The translations under genes were made by a program, and so were the position numbers. Of a DNA stretch of 64,000 nt, positions 28,380 through 37,191 are shown one piece after another. This DNA comes from Acetispira formosa (nom. nud.). Its GTDB lineage: Bacteria > Desulfobacterota > Desulfarculia > Adiutricales > Adiutricaceae. Numbering within the stretch: the first letter of the stretch is position 1; every line of letters begins with the position of its first letter. The stretch is taken from the NCBI GenBank assembly GCA_023525915.1, contig CP026657.1:2938001-3002000 (forward strand). Direction: 5' to 3'. The notes below the pieces were generated by a model. It searched no databases. It was not told the DNA's origin and worked only from the letters and a program-made list of their open reading frames with translations.

Positions 28380-29194
28380 GATCTCACCAGTTCCCATTTA
28401 ACGCTGGCGCCGTCCACCACCGGGCCTTCCTGGCAGACTCGGAAGCGGCCGCCGTCGGCCAAAGGCAGGCTGCAAGTCAGGCAGACCCCAAAGCCGCAGG
28501 CCATGCCCGCCTCCACGGAGGCCCAGACAGGCACACCGTATTTTTGGCCTAAAGACGACACCGCCGCCAGCATGGGCGTGGGGCCGCAGGTGAAGATGGG
28601 GCGGGGTTCGCGCGCGAGGGCCTCCTCCAGAGGGGCCGTGACCAGCCCCGGACGGCCGTAGCCGGAACCGTCTTCAGTGACGGCCGCGAAATCACCGGCC
28701 CAGCCTTTCAGCCAATTCTCATCGACCTGGACCGCGCCGGAGCGCTCGCCGTAGAAGAGGAGGCAGTTGTCCGGCCCGGCCCAGTTCATGGCCAGACGCA
28801 TGGGGGCCAGACCAATGCCGCCGCCAGCCAAGTAAAGGGGGGCGGGTTTTTCCATAACATCGGCCAGCCCCCGGCCGAAGGGGCCGCTGACCCGCACGGC
28901 GCTCCCGGCCGGGGAGCGGCTTAAAAGGGCTGTGCCCGGCCCGACCACCCGGTAAAGAAGCGAGAGAGTCGACCCGGCGGTGTGGTGGATGGAGAAGGGG
29001 CGATCCAGAAGCGGCGCGCCGCCCTCTTCGGGAGCGGCCCAGGAACGGACCTTGACGAACCGGCCGGGCGCGGCCAGGGCGGCCGCCTCCGGGCAGTCTA
29101 TGGTCATCAGAAAGGTGTCGCCGGACAAGGCCCGGTTGACCATGATGACCCCTTCGCATATCACTGGCTCAATGCCTGTATTCATATCAACCAT
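28376..29194 (-). CDS. pyrK: Dihydroorotate dehydrogenase electron transfer subunit
   Basis: An about 272-aa iron-sulfur flavoprotein that passes electrons from PyrD to NAD. The N-terminal FAD domain has the LLDRPFSIH motif and an LLYRVVGPGTALLS segment. An NAD-binding part follows with LAGGGIGLAPMRLA, and the C-terminal 2Fe-2S site is formed by MACGFGVCLTCSLP and a last Cys in RVCQEG. The start is uncertain: ATG codons at 29194 and 29185 and a TTG at 29206 are all in frame, none with an ideal ribosome site. The upstream pgeF stop lies within a few bases, indicating an operon. Confidence 0.9.
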   Translation of the reverse strand: MVDMNTGIEPVICEGVIMVNRALSGDTFLMTIDCPEAAALAAPGRFVKVRSWAAPEEGGAPLLDRPFSIHHTAGSTLSLLYRVVGPGTALLSRSPAGSAVRVSGPFGRGLADVMEKPAPLYLAGGGIGLAPMRLAMNWAGPDNCLLFYGERSGAVQVDENWLKGWAGDFAAVTEDGSGYGRPGLVTAPLEEALAREPRPIFTCGPTPMLAAVSSLGQKYGVPVWASVEAGMACGFGVCLTCSLPLADGGRFRVCQEGPVVDGASVKWELVRS

Positions 29195-29198
29195 AACC

Positions 29199-29981
29199 TC
29201 ATTCAAAATGTTCTTGAGAAACTCCGGCCATTATCCCGAACCGTCCCCATTGGTCGCCGCCGCGATAGCTGAAGAATTCCGGGGAGCATTTGGTGCAGAT
29301 TCCGGCTATTTCAATATTGGCGGGCCTTATGCCGCAGCCGGTCAATTGTTCGCGGCTGATGGCCCAGAAGTCAAAATGATTTTCCGAGACCATGTGATCA
29401 GTAAAACGCGGGGGCAGCTCTTTGGCGTGATGCACAAATTCCGCGCAGCACGGCCCCAGGGAGGGGGCCACCGCCGCCAGCATGCGCTGAGGCACGGCCC
29501 CGTAGCGGGTCATTTTTACCACGGTCGCCGCGATTATGTTCTGAACCGAGCCGCGCCAGCCGCTGTGGGCCAGCCCCAGAATGCGCGAGACCGGATCATA
29601 GAGCAGCACCCCCTGGCAATCGGCCACCTTTATCAATAAACTGACATCCGGTTCAGGGGCAATCATGGCGTCGAAGCCGTAGCGGACCTCTTCCGGCGAC
29701 CGGGGGTGGTAATTATGGGCGGGCATAACCACTGAAATATCCGCCCCGTGGGTCTGGCGGACAAAGGCCGGGGCGGGCAGGCCCAGAACGGCCCTGGCCC
29801 GATCGATATTGGCCAGGACATTTTCCACCGGATCGCGCTCATCGGCAAAAGCCAGATTTAATTCATCGCGGGCCGGGCCGCTCGAGCCTCCGGCTCTGGT
29901 GAAATAGCCGTGGCGCAATTCAGGATATGGCTCAAGAATTGAAAACGTGTGCCAGGTCAGTCCGTCTCTGGTGTGCTGCAT
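29199..29981 (-). CDS. pgeF: PgeF/YfiH-family purine nucleoside phosphorylase or multicopper-like oxidase
   Basis: A 260-aa protein of the DUF152/YfiH family, variously described as a purine nucleoside phosphorylase/adenosine deaminase and as a peptidoglycan-editing factor. The zinc-site signature is complete: RQTHGADI near residue 76, VADCQGVLLY near residue 121 and LGLAHSGWRG near residue 139. It is the first gene of a leftward run that continues into pyrK and pyrD; a link between nucleotide salvage and pyrimidine synthesis is plausible. Confidence 0.88.
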   Translation of the reverse strand: MQHTRDGLTWHTFSILEPYPELRHGYFTRAGGSSGPARDELNLAFADERDPVENVLANIDRARAVLGLPAPAFVRQTHGADISVVMPAHNYHPRSPEEVRYGFDAMIAPEPDVSLLIKVADCQGVLLYDPVSRILGLAHSGWRGSVQNIIAATVVKMTRYGAVPQRMLAAVAPSLGPCCAEFVHHAKELPPRFTDHMVSENHFDFWAISREQLTGCGIRPANIEIAGICTKCSPEFFSYRGGDQWGRFGIMAGVSQEHFE

Positions 29982-30013
29982 ATGTCTGTCCGCCGTGAAA
30001 GCGACTCGCCGGT

Positions 30014-31048
30014 TCAGAGGCGGTGCCAGTATTCAACGTAAGTTTTGCCGGCGTCGCCCACTGAGCCGGGAATTTCCGCCCCTTCCCAGACGCCGCCCTC
30101 AGGATAGAGCACCGGATTATTTTTGACGCTTTCCGGCAGAAATTCGCGCGCGGCCAGATTGGGGCTGGTGGCCAGATTCCAGACGGAGACCTCGGCCGCC
30201 ACTTCCGGCTCCATAAGATAATTCAGCCAAACATGAACTTCGGGGAGATGCTCGCTTTTGTAGCTGATGATATGGGCGTAAGACCAGGCCACCCGGCCCC
30301 CCTCGACAGTGGAGAAAGCCATTCTGGGATCTTCCTCAATAACTTTGGCCGCTTCATTGTTGTATGACATGGCCACATAGGTGATCCCTTCCTTTAGGAA
30401 CCTTAGGGTTGCGTCGTTACTGAGAAAGCCGATGAAGGACGGCCGGTCGCCCAGTGACTTCAACAGGTCCACCGCGTCTTCAATTTGGGGGATAGTGGTG
30501 CTGTTATAGGAATAGCCCAGATATTTCAAGGCGATGCCAATGGCGTCACGGTATTGGTTCATTATGGAGAACGGCACGGTGACGGTGTTGGGTTCAAAAA
30601 GCTGATTGAGGTTGGGCTGAGTGCGGCCGAGAACGTCATTACGGTAAATCAGCCCGATATTGCCGACCAGATATGGAACGGAATAATGGCAGCCTGGGTC
30701 GGGCAGGCTGTCGATATAGGTGGGGTCCATGTTTTTAAGGTTCGGCAGAAGGTTGTGATCGAGTTTGGCCAATTGGCCTTTATCTTTGAGGTCGTCGATA
30801 TAGTGGCCGCGCACCAGGGCCAGATCCTCACTGGGGCGGGATTCCAGATAGGAGGCCAGGGCTTCGGCGGATTCAAAATATTCGAAGCGTATCCTTATTC
30901 CGTGTTTCGCTTCAAAACGCTGCACTACCGCCGGTGGAATCAGGCGGGAACTGGCCAGTATTTTCAGTTCTTGCATGGCGGCTCCGGCTTGGAGTGGGTT
31001 GAACGCGAGTATTTGGAAAAATATGGAGAGCAGCAATATGTGCTTCAC
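30014..31048 (-). CDS. PotD-like periplasmic polyamine-binding protein
   Basis: A 344-aa extracellular solute-binding protein. Residues 1-24 are a signal peptide (ending LQAGAAMQ). The mature part follows the spermidine/putrescine-binding type: LKILASSRLIPPAVVQRFEAKHG, VPYLVGNIGLIYRND in the hinge region and a C-terminal HVWLNYLMEPEVA helix. A GTG start at 31048 is used. No permease or ATPase genes for an ABC importer are adjacent, so it is an orphan in this window. The leftward pgeF gene begins 32 nt downstream and may be cotranscribed. The ligand could be spermidine or putrescine, or another small molecule. Confidence 0.8.
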   Translation of the reverse strand: MKHILLLSIFFQILAFNPLQAGAAMQELKILASSRLIPPAVVQRFEAKHGIRIRFEYFESAEALASYLESRPSEDLALVRGHYIDDLKDKGQLAKLDHNLLPNLKNMDPTYIDSLPDPGCHYSVPYLVGNIGLIYRNDVLGRTQPNLNQLFEPNTVTVPFSIMNQYRDAIGIALKYLGYSYNSTTIPQIEDAVDLLKSLGDRPSFIGFLSNDATLRFLKEGITYVAMSYNNEAAKVIEEDPRMAFSTVEGGRVAWSYAHIISYKSEHLPEVHVWLNYLMEPEVAAEVSVWNLATSPNLAAREFLPESVKNNPVLYPEGGVWEGAEIPGSVGDAGKTYVEYWHRL

Positions 31049-31150
31049 AGGGAACCTCTCTCAGGGATATGTAAACCATCCTGATTGTGCCTTTATTTGG
31101 CTCTAAAATCAATACCTGAGGGAAAAGAAAAAGGGTTATTGCCTGAAAAA

Positions 31151-31546
31151 CGGCAAAGGTAAAACGCGGAGGGCGTGGCGGTGAGATATCTCCATAGTGG
31201 ACCCCGATTTTTCTCTTATTCCCGGCCGGGTAGCTCTATAAGAGGTTTGATGGTGCGTGCCCGTCCGGGGAGCAAAAATCGTGGTCCCCTCTGGAGAAAT
31301 CTCACCGTCACGCCCTCCTGGACCGATTCGGCTCATGTAAAAAGATCGCAACCGCGACTCTACCCAAACGCCAACACAGACTAGGCCGGGCGGGCGAAAA
31401 ATTTTCTGTAAGTCGCTCGTAATTTTGCTCCCCGGACGGGCACGGATAAACAGAACGCCGCTGAAGCCACCCGGCCGGGAATCAGAGAAAATTACGAGCG
31501 ACGTCAGAAATTTTTTCGCCCGCACGGCCGGGTTTTACCTCACGAA
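31151..31546. repeat. Family B composite double-hairpin element, compact copy
   Basis: Bounded at the left by CGGCAAAGGTAAAACGCGG (31151-31169) and at the right by CCGGGTTTTACCT (31528). It contains hairpin I (arms 31168-31212 and 31274-31318), a conserved linker (31319-31383) and hairpin II (arms 31384-31426 and 31488-31529). The two hairpins share their loop sequence in inverse orientation but have quite different stems. It contains no gene. It corresponds, reversed, to the element at 48131-49826 without the insertion sequence. Confidence 0.85.
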
Positions 31547-31647
31547 CCCATGATATGGTCTGTAAACATATCTCATGCATTAAGCTCTATCTAAACATCA
31601 GATATCTAATAGTCTATAAAGACGAGATTAATGTGATTGGAGAAAAC

Positions 31648-31884
31648 ATGAGTGGGAAAAGAAGTGTAAATGATAATAGATACATAGAAATCGGACTGAA
31701 GATGGCTTATTATCGAAAGCTAAATGGCCTTACTCAAGAGCAGTTGGCTGAACGGTTAAACCTTAGCTCAAGGTATATCTCCAAAATTGAGGCTGCAAGT
31801 ACAGTGCAGCCCATTTCGTTAAAAACATTATTTTCCATTGCTGATCTGTTTAACATTTCACCCGGGAAATTTTTTGACGTTTAG
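31648..31884 (+). CDS. Small XRE-family HTH regulator
   Basis: A 78-aa protein consisting of little more than one lambda-repressor-type helix-turn-helix: LKMAYYRKLNGLTQEQLAER, LNLSSRYISKIEAAS, then ISLKTLFSIADLFNISPGKFF. I chose the ATG at 31648, which has GGAG five bases upstream; the open frame begins 31 codons earlier without a ribosome site. The gene is A+T-richer than its surroundings and lies directly beside a family B element. It may have arrived with mobile DNA. No operator could be assigned. Confidence 0.75.
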   Translation: MSGKRSVNDNRYIEIGLKMAYYRKLNGLTQEQLAERLNLSSRYISKIEAASTVQPISLKTLFSIADLFNISPGKFFDV

Positions 31885-31920
31885 GAGCCAAACCGGAAAA
31901 GAAATCCGACTCAAAGGAAT

Positions 31921-31953
31921 AAAAAAAGCCGGAATCCCATCGGGATTCCGGCC
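31921..31953 (-). terminator. Intrinsic terminator of the cheA-cheD operon
   Basis: GCCGGAATCCC at 31928-31938 pairs perfectly over 11 bp with 31942-31952. On the minus strand it is followed by a run of seven T. It lies 26 nt beyond the stop of the CheD-receiver gene. Confidence 0.9.
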
Positions 31954-31978
31954 TGAGACAATCCAACCAGGAAGAAAC

Positions 31979-33064
31979 TTAAATATTGGCCACTTCTTCC
32001 TTGGATTTTTTTTGAACATTGGTCCTGGCCGCGTTCCTGATTTTCGGAATCAGAACCTTTTTAACAGTATCCAGACCGTTATAAAGATTCAGGCTTTCCT
32101 TGTCAATCACGTCCACCGCACCGATCTTGTCGCTTCTGAGTTCCGCCTGGCTGCCGCTCTTGGCAATGGTGGAGCAGATAATAACCGGGATCGGATGATA
32201 GACCATCAGCTTTTTCAGAAAAGTAACGCCATCCATCTTGGGCATGATGATGTCCAGAGTCACCACATCCGGCCCAAGCTCCAACAGCATTTCACGCGCT
32301 TCAAAAGCGTCTTTGGCCTGGCCGATCACCTGAATATCGGGCTCGTCCGCCATGGCTTTGTTCAGAAGATTGCGGACAATGGCTGAATCATCAACAATCA
32401 AAACCTTGATCTTGCGTCCGCCGGCCGCCGGAGCCGCCCCGACGGGCTTGCTGAAAACAGCCCCGGCCGGAGCCGGACGGGCCGCCGCAGTCGTTGCCGC
32501 CGGGCGGGCCGCCGCCGTGCCGACAGCCGGACGCGCGGCGGCTGAGGCCACCGCGCTGAAGCGGTTCGTCTCTTCCTTGGCAATGAGCGAGCCAGACATG
32601 TTGCTGGAATTCATGGGAATAACTTGAATCTTGTTATCCCAGTTCTGATAGTGAAGTTTCAGCCCGGCCGTACCGCCCACCTGCTCACGGGTGACCTTAA
32701 TGCCATGCTTTTTCATCATTTCGCGGGCCAGGGCAATATTACGCTCACCGATCTGCTCACCCGTGCCGATGTTGCCGACAACATTGGCCCCGCCGAAGAT
32801 CATGCTCTCAACCCCGTTCAGGGAACCGCAGGCGCGCTCCATGAACTGCAACAGCACGTTAATGGCGTAGTCGCCGTATTTGCCGCTTCTTTCACCCGCC
32901 GGACCCTTGGTCAGCATGTAATGGTTCATGCCGCCAAAGTGGTGCTGGGGGTGATACAAACAGACAGATACGCATGACCCCAAAAGGGTCGAGATAATAT
33001 GGGGCTGCTTGCTGACCATATATTCGCCGGGAAGTAAAAATACGCGATTAATTTCTTCAGCCAT
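31979..33064 (-). CDS. cheD: CheD deamidase fused to a CheB-type receiver domain
   Basis: A 361-aa fusion. Residues 1-165 form CheD, the chemoreceptor glutamine deamidase, with the catalytic Cys in LLGSCVSVCLYH and the His in GGMNHYML. An Ala/Pro-rich linker spans about residues 170-235. The rest is a receiver domain: KVLIVDDSAIVRNLL with the acidic pair, VVTLDIIMPKMDGV with the phospho-acceptor Asp, ICSTIAKSGS and the Lys in DVIDKESL. It resembles the receiver of CheB, but the methylesterase domain that normally follows is absent. Phosphorylation by the adjacent CheA could therefore gate deamidation. It lies downstream of cheA, with a family A repeat in between, and ends in a strong terminator. 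Confidence 0.85.
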   Translation of the reverse strand: MAEEINRVFLLPGEYMVSKQPHIISTLLGSCVSVCLYHPQHHFGGMNHYMLTKGPAGERSGKYGDYAINVLLQFMERACGSLNGVESMIFGGANVVGNIGTGEQIGERNIALAREMMKKHGIKVTREQVGGTAGLKLHYQNWDNKIQVIPMNSSNMSGSLIAKEETNRFSAVASAAARPAVGTAAARPAATTAAARPAPAGAVFSKPVGAAPAAGGRKIKVLIVDDSAIVRNLLNKAMADEPDIQVIGQAKDAFEAREMLLELGPDVVTLDIIMPKMDGVTFLKKLMVYHPIPVIICSTIAKSGSQAELRSDKIGAVDVIDKESLNLYNGLDTVKKVLIPKIRNAARTNVQKKSKEEVANI

Positions 33065-33113
33065 TATGATTTCCTCTCATCTTGAAGGTGGCGCGGCACT
33101 GGGAATATCCCGG

Positions 33114-33287
33114 CCAACGATTCTAATTATGGCCTTTTCCCCTGAACTTGAGGCCTGAAGTCGAGCAAAAAGTGTGATTTTTGCTCGACGAGTAGCAAAA
33201 TCAGCGTCAAACACAGTCGCTGACGCTCCGTCTCACTACTGTTCGACCTCTGGAATGGAGACAGCATGCAGTATAATTAGACTGCTG
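33114..33287. repeat. Family A MITE-like repeat between cheA and cheD
   Basis: About 174 bp with recognisable inverted ends (ACGATTCTAATTATGG at the left, GTATAATTAGACTGCTG at the right). The central hairpin has a 12-bp stem (GTCGAGCAAAAA and complement) around GTGTGA, a variant of the usual GCGTGG loop. Confidence 0.8.
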
Positions 33288-33349
33288 GTTCATGTCCGGG
33301 CCTGAAGTGCCCCCGCCATAAGCGGCGGCACCAGAAGAATTTGGCGTGA

Positions 33350-35554
33350 TTACGCTGTGACTGGTCCGCCAAGGCCAAAAGCTAAATTGACGACGCCGCC
33401 CGCGTCCAGCACCAGGCCCAATCCGCCGTCGCCCAGAAGGGCGCTGCCGGAAAGGAAGCTCAGGCGCTTGAACTGCGCACCCAGTTCCTTGACCACGACC
33501 TGCTGCTGCCCCATGACCGCGTCCACCAAAAGGGCATAGCGCCCGGCCGGAGTCTCAACCATCACCACCAGCCCGTCGACCGGATCGCTGAACTGGGGTT
33601 CCAGGTTAAAAATTTCATAAAGTTTAATCAGCGGCGTGATCTGTCCGCGCCGGTTGAGGACCAAACCCCGCCCTTCAACGGTGGAGAGTTCCTCCCGCAT
33701 GGGCCGCAGAGATTCCAGAATTTCATCCAAAGAAATAATGAAATTGGCCTGACCCACCCGCACATGCAGAGCTTTAATAACCTGAAGGGTCACGGAAAGC
33801 GGAATCTTCAGGGTGATAGTGGTGCCCTTGCCCACGGCGGAATCCACGGAAATGGAGCCATTTAAGGCATTAATGTTGGTGCGGACCACGTCCATGCCCA
33901 CCCCGCGCCCGCTGACGTCGGTAATGGCTTTGGCGGTGGAAAAACCCGCGCCGAAAATCAGGCCGATTGCTTCCTTTTCAGTCAGGGCGGCCGCCTGGGT
34001 TTCATTCATGTAACCCTTATCCACGGCCACGGCCCGCATCAGGTCAGGATCAATGCCCTTGCCGTCGTCTTCGACCACCAGATAGAAATATTCCTTGTCG
34101 GCCGAAGCGGAGACCCGCAAGAGACCTTCGGACTCTTTGCCCGCCGCCTCCCGCACTTCGTTGGGTTCCAGGCCGTGATCCAGGGAATTGCGGACAACGT
34201 GAACCAGCGGAGCCTCCAGGCTCTCGGCAATGCTCTTGTCCAACTGAACCTCCTGGCCCTCCAACTGAACCTTAACTTTTTTGCCCAACTGGTGGGACAG
34301 CTCCCTGGCCATCATATTGACTTTTTGGAGAATGCCCTTAATGGGAACCCGGCGGATTTCCATCAAACTTTCCTGAAGCTCGTCGGACAGCTCACGGAAC
34401 GCCTGATTGGCGTTTTTAAAGGCCCGGACAGTGTTGGGGTTAACCTTGTCCTGCTCAATCATTTTTTGAAGATAGTTGAAAGTTTCAGCCGTGACGATCA
34501 ATTCGCCCACATAGCTCATAAAGCCGTCAACCTTCTCTTCAGAAATACGCATGGTCTTACTGTCGCCGCGCTGCTTGTCGTCGCCGTTTTTCTGGCTGTC
34601 CTTGGCCCCGCCGCCGGAGCTGTCGGCCGCTTCACCGGAGGCGGCTTCTTCGCCGCCGCCCGCGCCGCCGGTTTCCGCGTCAGGGTAAACCGCGTCAAGC
34701 GCATCCACAAAAGCCTGAAATTTGGAGCGCATCAGGCCGATAAGAACCGGATCGAAATCCAGGCCGCTTTCGTAAATGGCCGTAAAATCCTCCTGGGCCA
34801 TATCCAGAACCGGCTGAATATCGGTCCAGGCATTGTCGATGACCATGTTGTGGAGGCTTTTCAAAGCCACGTCAAAAGCTTCGGCCTCAAAAGATTCGCT
34901 CTTGAGGTTTTCCAGAGCGTGAATCACTGTGGCCGACAAATCCACGCCTTTGTAGGAAACCGCGTTCGGAATGGGCTTTTCGCCCGAACCCGCATTAGTG
35001 GCGGTCATCTCCAGCTCAATGGGCAGAGGGTTGATGATCTCCATTATTTCTTCGATCAACTGGCTGGGGTCACGGGGGGTTTCCATAGCCTCCACCAGAA
35101 TGGTCTTGATCCGGCGGCAGGCTCCCTCAAAATCAGCCCCCCCGGAGCCGCCCGTCTCATTCATCCAGGCCACCAGATCGTCCTGAAAAGCGGCTTCGTC
35201 GGGAGTCAGGACGGCCGTCATATCACCGGCGGAAAGCCTCTCGAACATGGCCTTGAGGTGGTTGCCGGCCAGAAACAAATATTCGATCGCGCGGCTGTCG
35301 GCGGCACGGGTTTGATGCCGGACGTCGTCAAGAAGGTTTTCAAGCTTGTGGGCAAAGTCTTTAATGTGATTCAGCCCAAAAAAAGCGCTGGAGCCTTTCA
35401 GAGTATGAGCCGCCCGAAAGACGGGATTGATGGTCTCTATATCTTTCGGGTCTTCTTCAAAAGACGTCAGGCTGGTGGTGTATTCTTCCAGCAGCTCGGT
35501 GGCTTCGGTAATGAAGTCTTGAAGTAGCCCCGGATCCAGTTCCATATCAGACAT
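33350..35554 (-). CDS. cheA: Chemotaxis histidine kinase CheA
   Basis: A 734-aa CheA. The N-terminal phosphotransfer domain has the phospho-His in RAAHTLKGSSAFFG (His50). A less conserved region of about 200 residues with possible second Hpt or CheY-binding folds and an acidic, Ser/Gly-rich linker follows. The kinase core has the dimerisation helices, the N box HVVRNSLDHGLEPNE, the G1 box EDDGKGID, and the G2 box TDVSGRGVGMDVV with GKGTTITLKIPLS. A CheW-like coupling domain follows from about residue 595. The kinase controls flagellar switching through CheY. No CheW, CheY or receptor gene is present here. The flagellar genes in the window give the likely output. Confidence 0.93.
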   Translation of the reverse strand: MSDMELDPGLLQDFITEATELLEEYTTSLTSFEEDPKDIETINPVFRAAHTLKGSSAFFGLNHIKDFAHKLENLLDDVRHQTRAADSRAIEYLFLAGNHLKAMFERLSAGDMTAVLTPDEAAFQDDLVAWMNETGGSGGADFEGACRRIKTILVEAMETPRDPSQLIEEIMEIINPLPIELEMTATNAGSGEKPIPNAVSYKGVDLSATVIHALENLKSESFEAEAFDVALKSLHNMVIDNAWTDIQPVLDMAQEDFTAIYESGLDFDPVLIGLMRSKFQAFVDALDAVYPDAETGGAGGGEEAASGEAADSSGGGAKDSQKNGDDKQRGDSKTMRISEEKVDGFMSYVGELIVTAETFNYLQKMIEQDKVNPNTVRAFKNANQAFRELSDELQESLMEIRRVPIKGILQKVNMMARELSHQLGKKVKVQLEGQEVQLDKSIAESLEAPLVHVVRNSLDHGLEPNEVREAAGKESEGLLRVSASADKEYFYLVVEDDGKGIDPDLMRAVAVDKGYMNETQAAALTEKEAIGLIFGAGFSTAKAITDVSGRGVGMDVVRTNINALNGSISVDSAVGKGTTITLKIPLSVTLQVIKALHVRVGQANFIISLDEILESLRPMREELSTVEGRGLVLNRRGQITPLIKLYEIFNLEPQFSDPVDGLVVMVETPAGRYALLVDAVMGQQQVVVKELGAQFKRLSFLSGSALLGDGGLGLVLDAGGVVNLAFGLGGPVTA

Positions 35555-35781
35555 GATTCATCCTTCGCTAATAAGAAATTCAGCGCGCCATGTAACATTA
35601 AAATATAACGCGGGAAAATAAGGCAACATGTTATTTATTTTTCGGCAATTATGACGGCGCGCTTTAATTTTCTACCCGGAACGGGCTTAACACTAATACC
35701 TATATTCGGTTTATTTTACGGCATGCAAGAAAAAACCGCAAGTTAAAACATCAGACCGCCAATCCGGCCCGGTTTTTTCAG

Positions 35782-35810
35782 TTGCAAGAAGCGGCCGGGT
35801 ATGATAATAA
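35782..35810 (+). promoter_or_regulatory. Candidate rpsB promoter
   Basis: TTGCAA at 35782-35787 and TAATAA at 35805-35810 are separated by 17 nt. A start near 35817 would give a leader of about 120 nt. The preceding part of the gap, from 35555, is A+T-rich and shows nothing else recognisable. Confidence 0.5.
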
Positions 35811-35822
35811 TACAAAGTTCAA

Positions 35823-35911
35823 AAATGGCGAATGGCCATTTACTCCACACGCCAAAGGCTGAAGGTGCCGGGAAATCCCCGGTTCTGATCACTCAAGATC
35901 AGGCCCTGGCG
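35823..35911 (+). promoter_or_regulatory. Structured rpsB leader, possible S2 autoregulatory site
   Basis: A first hairpin is AAATGGC (35823-35829) with GCCATTT (35835-35841). Then CGCCA (35850) pairs with TGGCG (35907-35911) and encloses two further hairpins, CCGGG/CCCGG at 35868-35882 and CTGATC/GATCAG at 35885-35902. rpsB leaders in other bacteria are bound by S2; whether this one is homologous cannot be told by eye. Confidence 0.45.
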
Positions 35912-35937
35912 GAGGAATAACCTTTCAGGAGAAAACA

Positions 35938-36753
35938 ATGTCACAGATCAGCATGAAACAATTGTTGGAAGCCGGTGTCCATTTCGGTCACCAGACCCGC
36001 CGCTGGAACCCCAAAATGAAGCCCTATATCTTCGGGGCCAGAAACGGCATCTATATAATCGACCTCCAGAAGACGGTGCAGCTCTTCAAGACCGCCTATT
36101 CCTTCCTGGCCGACACCGTGGCTCAGGGCCGCAGCGTCCTGTTTGTGGGCACCAAGAAACAGGCCGCCGACGCCATTCAGGATGAAGCCAACCGCGCGGG
36201 CATGTTTTTCATCAACTCGCGTTGGCTGGGCGGCACCCTCACCAACTTCGTCACCATTAAAAAGAGCATCGACCGCCTGAAAAAGCTGGAACAGATGAAG
36301 GAAGACGGCACCATCAACCTTTATCATAAAAAAGAGATCATCGGCTTTGAAAACCAGATGGTCAAGCTGAAAGCCAACCTCGGCGGCATCAAGGAAATGG
36401 ATCGTCTGCCCGGCGCTCTGTTTGTGATCGATCCCCGCCGGGAAAACATCGCCACCGCCGAAGCCCGCCGTCTGGGCATTCCGGTTGTGGCCGTGGTCGA
36501 TACCAACTGCGATCCCGATGAAGTCGACTACATCATCCCCGGCAATGACGACGCCATTCGCGCCATTAAGCTGATGGCCTCCAAAATGGCCGACGCCTGC
36601 CTTGAGGGCCGTTCCCGCTGGGAAGAAGCCGCCCGCGGCGGCGCCCCGGATAAGGACGAACCCGAAGATGAAAGCGCTGAAAGCGCCAATTTTGCGGAAA
36701 TGCAGGAGAGCGCTCCCACCGAGCTGAACGCTCCCCAGGCCAACGAAGAATAA
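35938..36753 (+). CDS. rpsB: 30S ribosomal protein S2
   Basis: A 271-aa S2 protein of the small subunit. Family segments include [20 protein letters not shown] at the start, [31 protein letters not shown] and the C-terminal [20 protein letters not shown]. The last 40 residues are an acidic tail longer than in E. coli S2. It is the first gene of the rpsB-tsf-pyrH-frr group and has a strong AGGAG ribosome site and a structured leader. Confidence 0.97.
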   Translation: MSQISMKQLLEAGVHFGHQTRRWNPKMKPYIFGARNGIYIIDLQKTVQLFKTAYSFLADTVAQGRSVLFVGTKKQAADAIQDEANRAGMFFINSRWLGGTLTNFVTIKKSIDRLKKLEQMKEDGTINLYHKKEIIGFENQMVKLKANLGGIKEMDRLPGALFVIDPRRENIATAEARRLGIPVVAVVDTNCDPDEVDYIIPGNDDAIRAIKLMASKMADACLEGRSRWEEAARGGAPDKDEPEDESAESANFAEMQESAPTELNAPQANEE

Positions 36754-36788
36754 GTTCCGACCGGCTTTAACGGCTCGCAAGGCCCACT

Positions 36789-36810
36789 GGCCGGAACTTA
36801 TGTTCCGGCC
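36789..36810 (+). terminator. Hairpin after rpsB, possible attenuator
   Basis: GGCCGGAAC at 36789-36797 pairs perfectly with 36802-36810 around TTAT. It is followed by a mixed T-rich stretch (CTTTAATTGTG), so partial termination between rpsB and tsf is plausible. Confidence 0.5.
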
Positions 36811-36836
36811 TCCGGGCTTTAATTGTGTCTTGCCTC

Positions 36837-37012
36837 GCGGCGATTCTAATTATGCCGGTGTGCTTATATCTAGCGGGGGTCGACCATAGGGAGACGGAGC
36901 GCCAGCGACTGGTTTTGATGTCAAAACCGTAACTCGCGAAGCAAAAACCACGCTTTTTGCGTAGCTGCGAGCCGCCGGTTCAAGAGGAAAACGCCATAAT
37001 TAGAATCGCTGC
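36837..37012. repeat. Family A MITE-like repeat with target duplication, between rpsB and tsf
   Basis: The best preserved copy: 176 bp, with ends GCGGCGATTCTAATTATG (36837-36854) and CATAATTAGAATCGCTGC (36995-37012), inverted repeats with one mismatch. It is flanked by the direct repeat TTGCCTC at 36830-36836 and 37013-37019. This is the signature of insertion by a DDE-type transposase. No transposase gene lies inside it. Confidence 0.85.
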
Positions 37013-37099
37013 TTGCCTCAGTCTGGTATCGTGATTACATTTTAAGACTGAACCTTTTTAGAAAGGCGCATCGGCGGGTCATTTCAAGATGTCATTAAC

Positions 37100-37130
37100 G
37101 GCGCTGAAGGTGAATTTCACTTTCAGCGCC
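37100..37130 (+). promoter_or_regulatory. Hairpin in the tsf leader
   Basis: GGCGCTGAA with GTGA pairs with TCAC and TTCAGCGCC, with one G-T wobble, over about 14 bp. It lies 60 nt before the tsf ATG and has no U-tract, so a leader structure is more likely than a terminator. Confidence 0.4.
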
Positions 37131-37191
37131 AGAAATATAACGCTGGGGCCAGGCCCCGGCCCTTCTTTATAAGGAAGGCTAGGAGATTACT

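Noticed and set aside
34175..35527. A 450-codon open frame opposite cheA
   Set aside because: It is a shadow of cheA codon use; the cheA frame has all kinase motifs.
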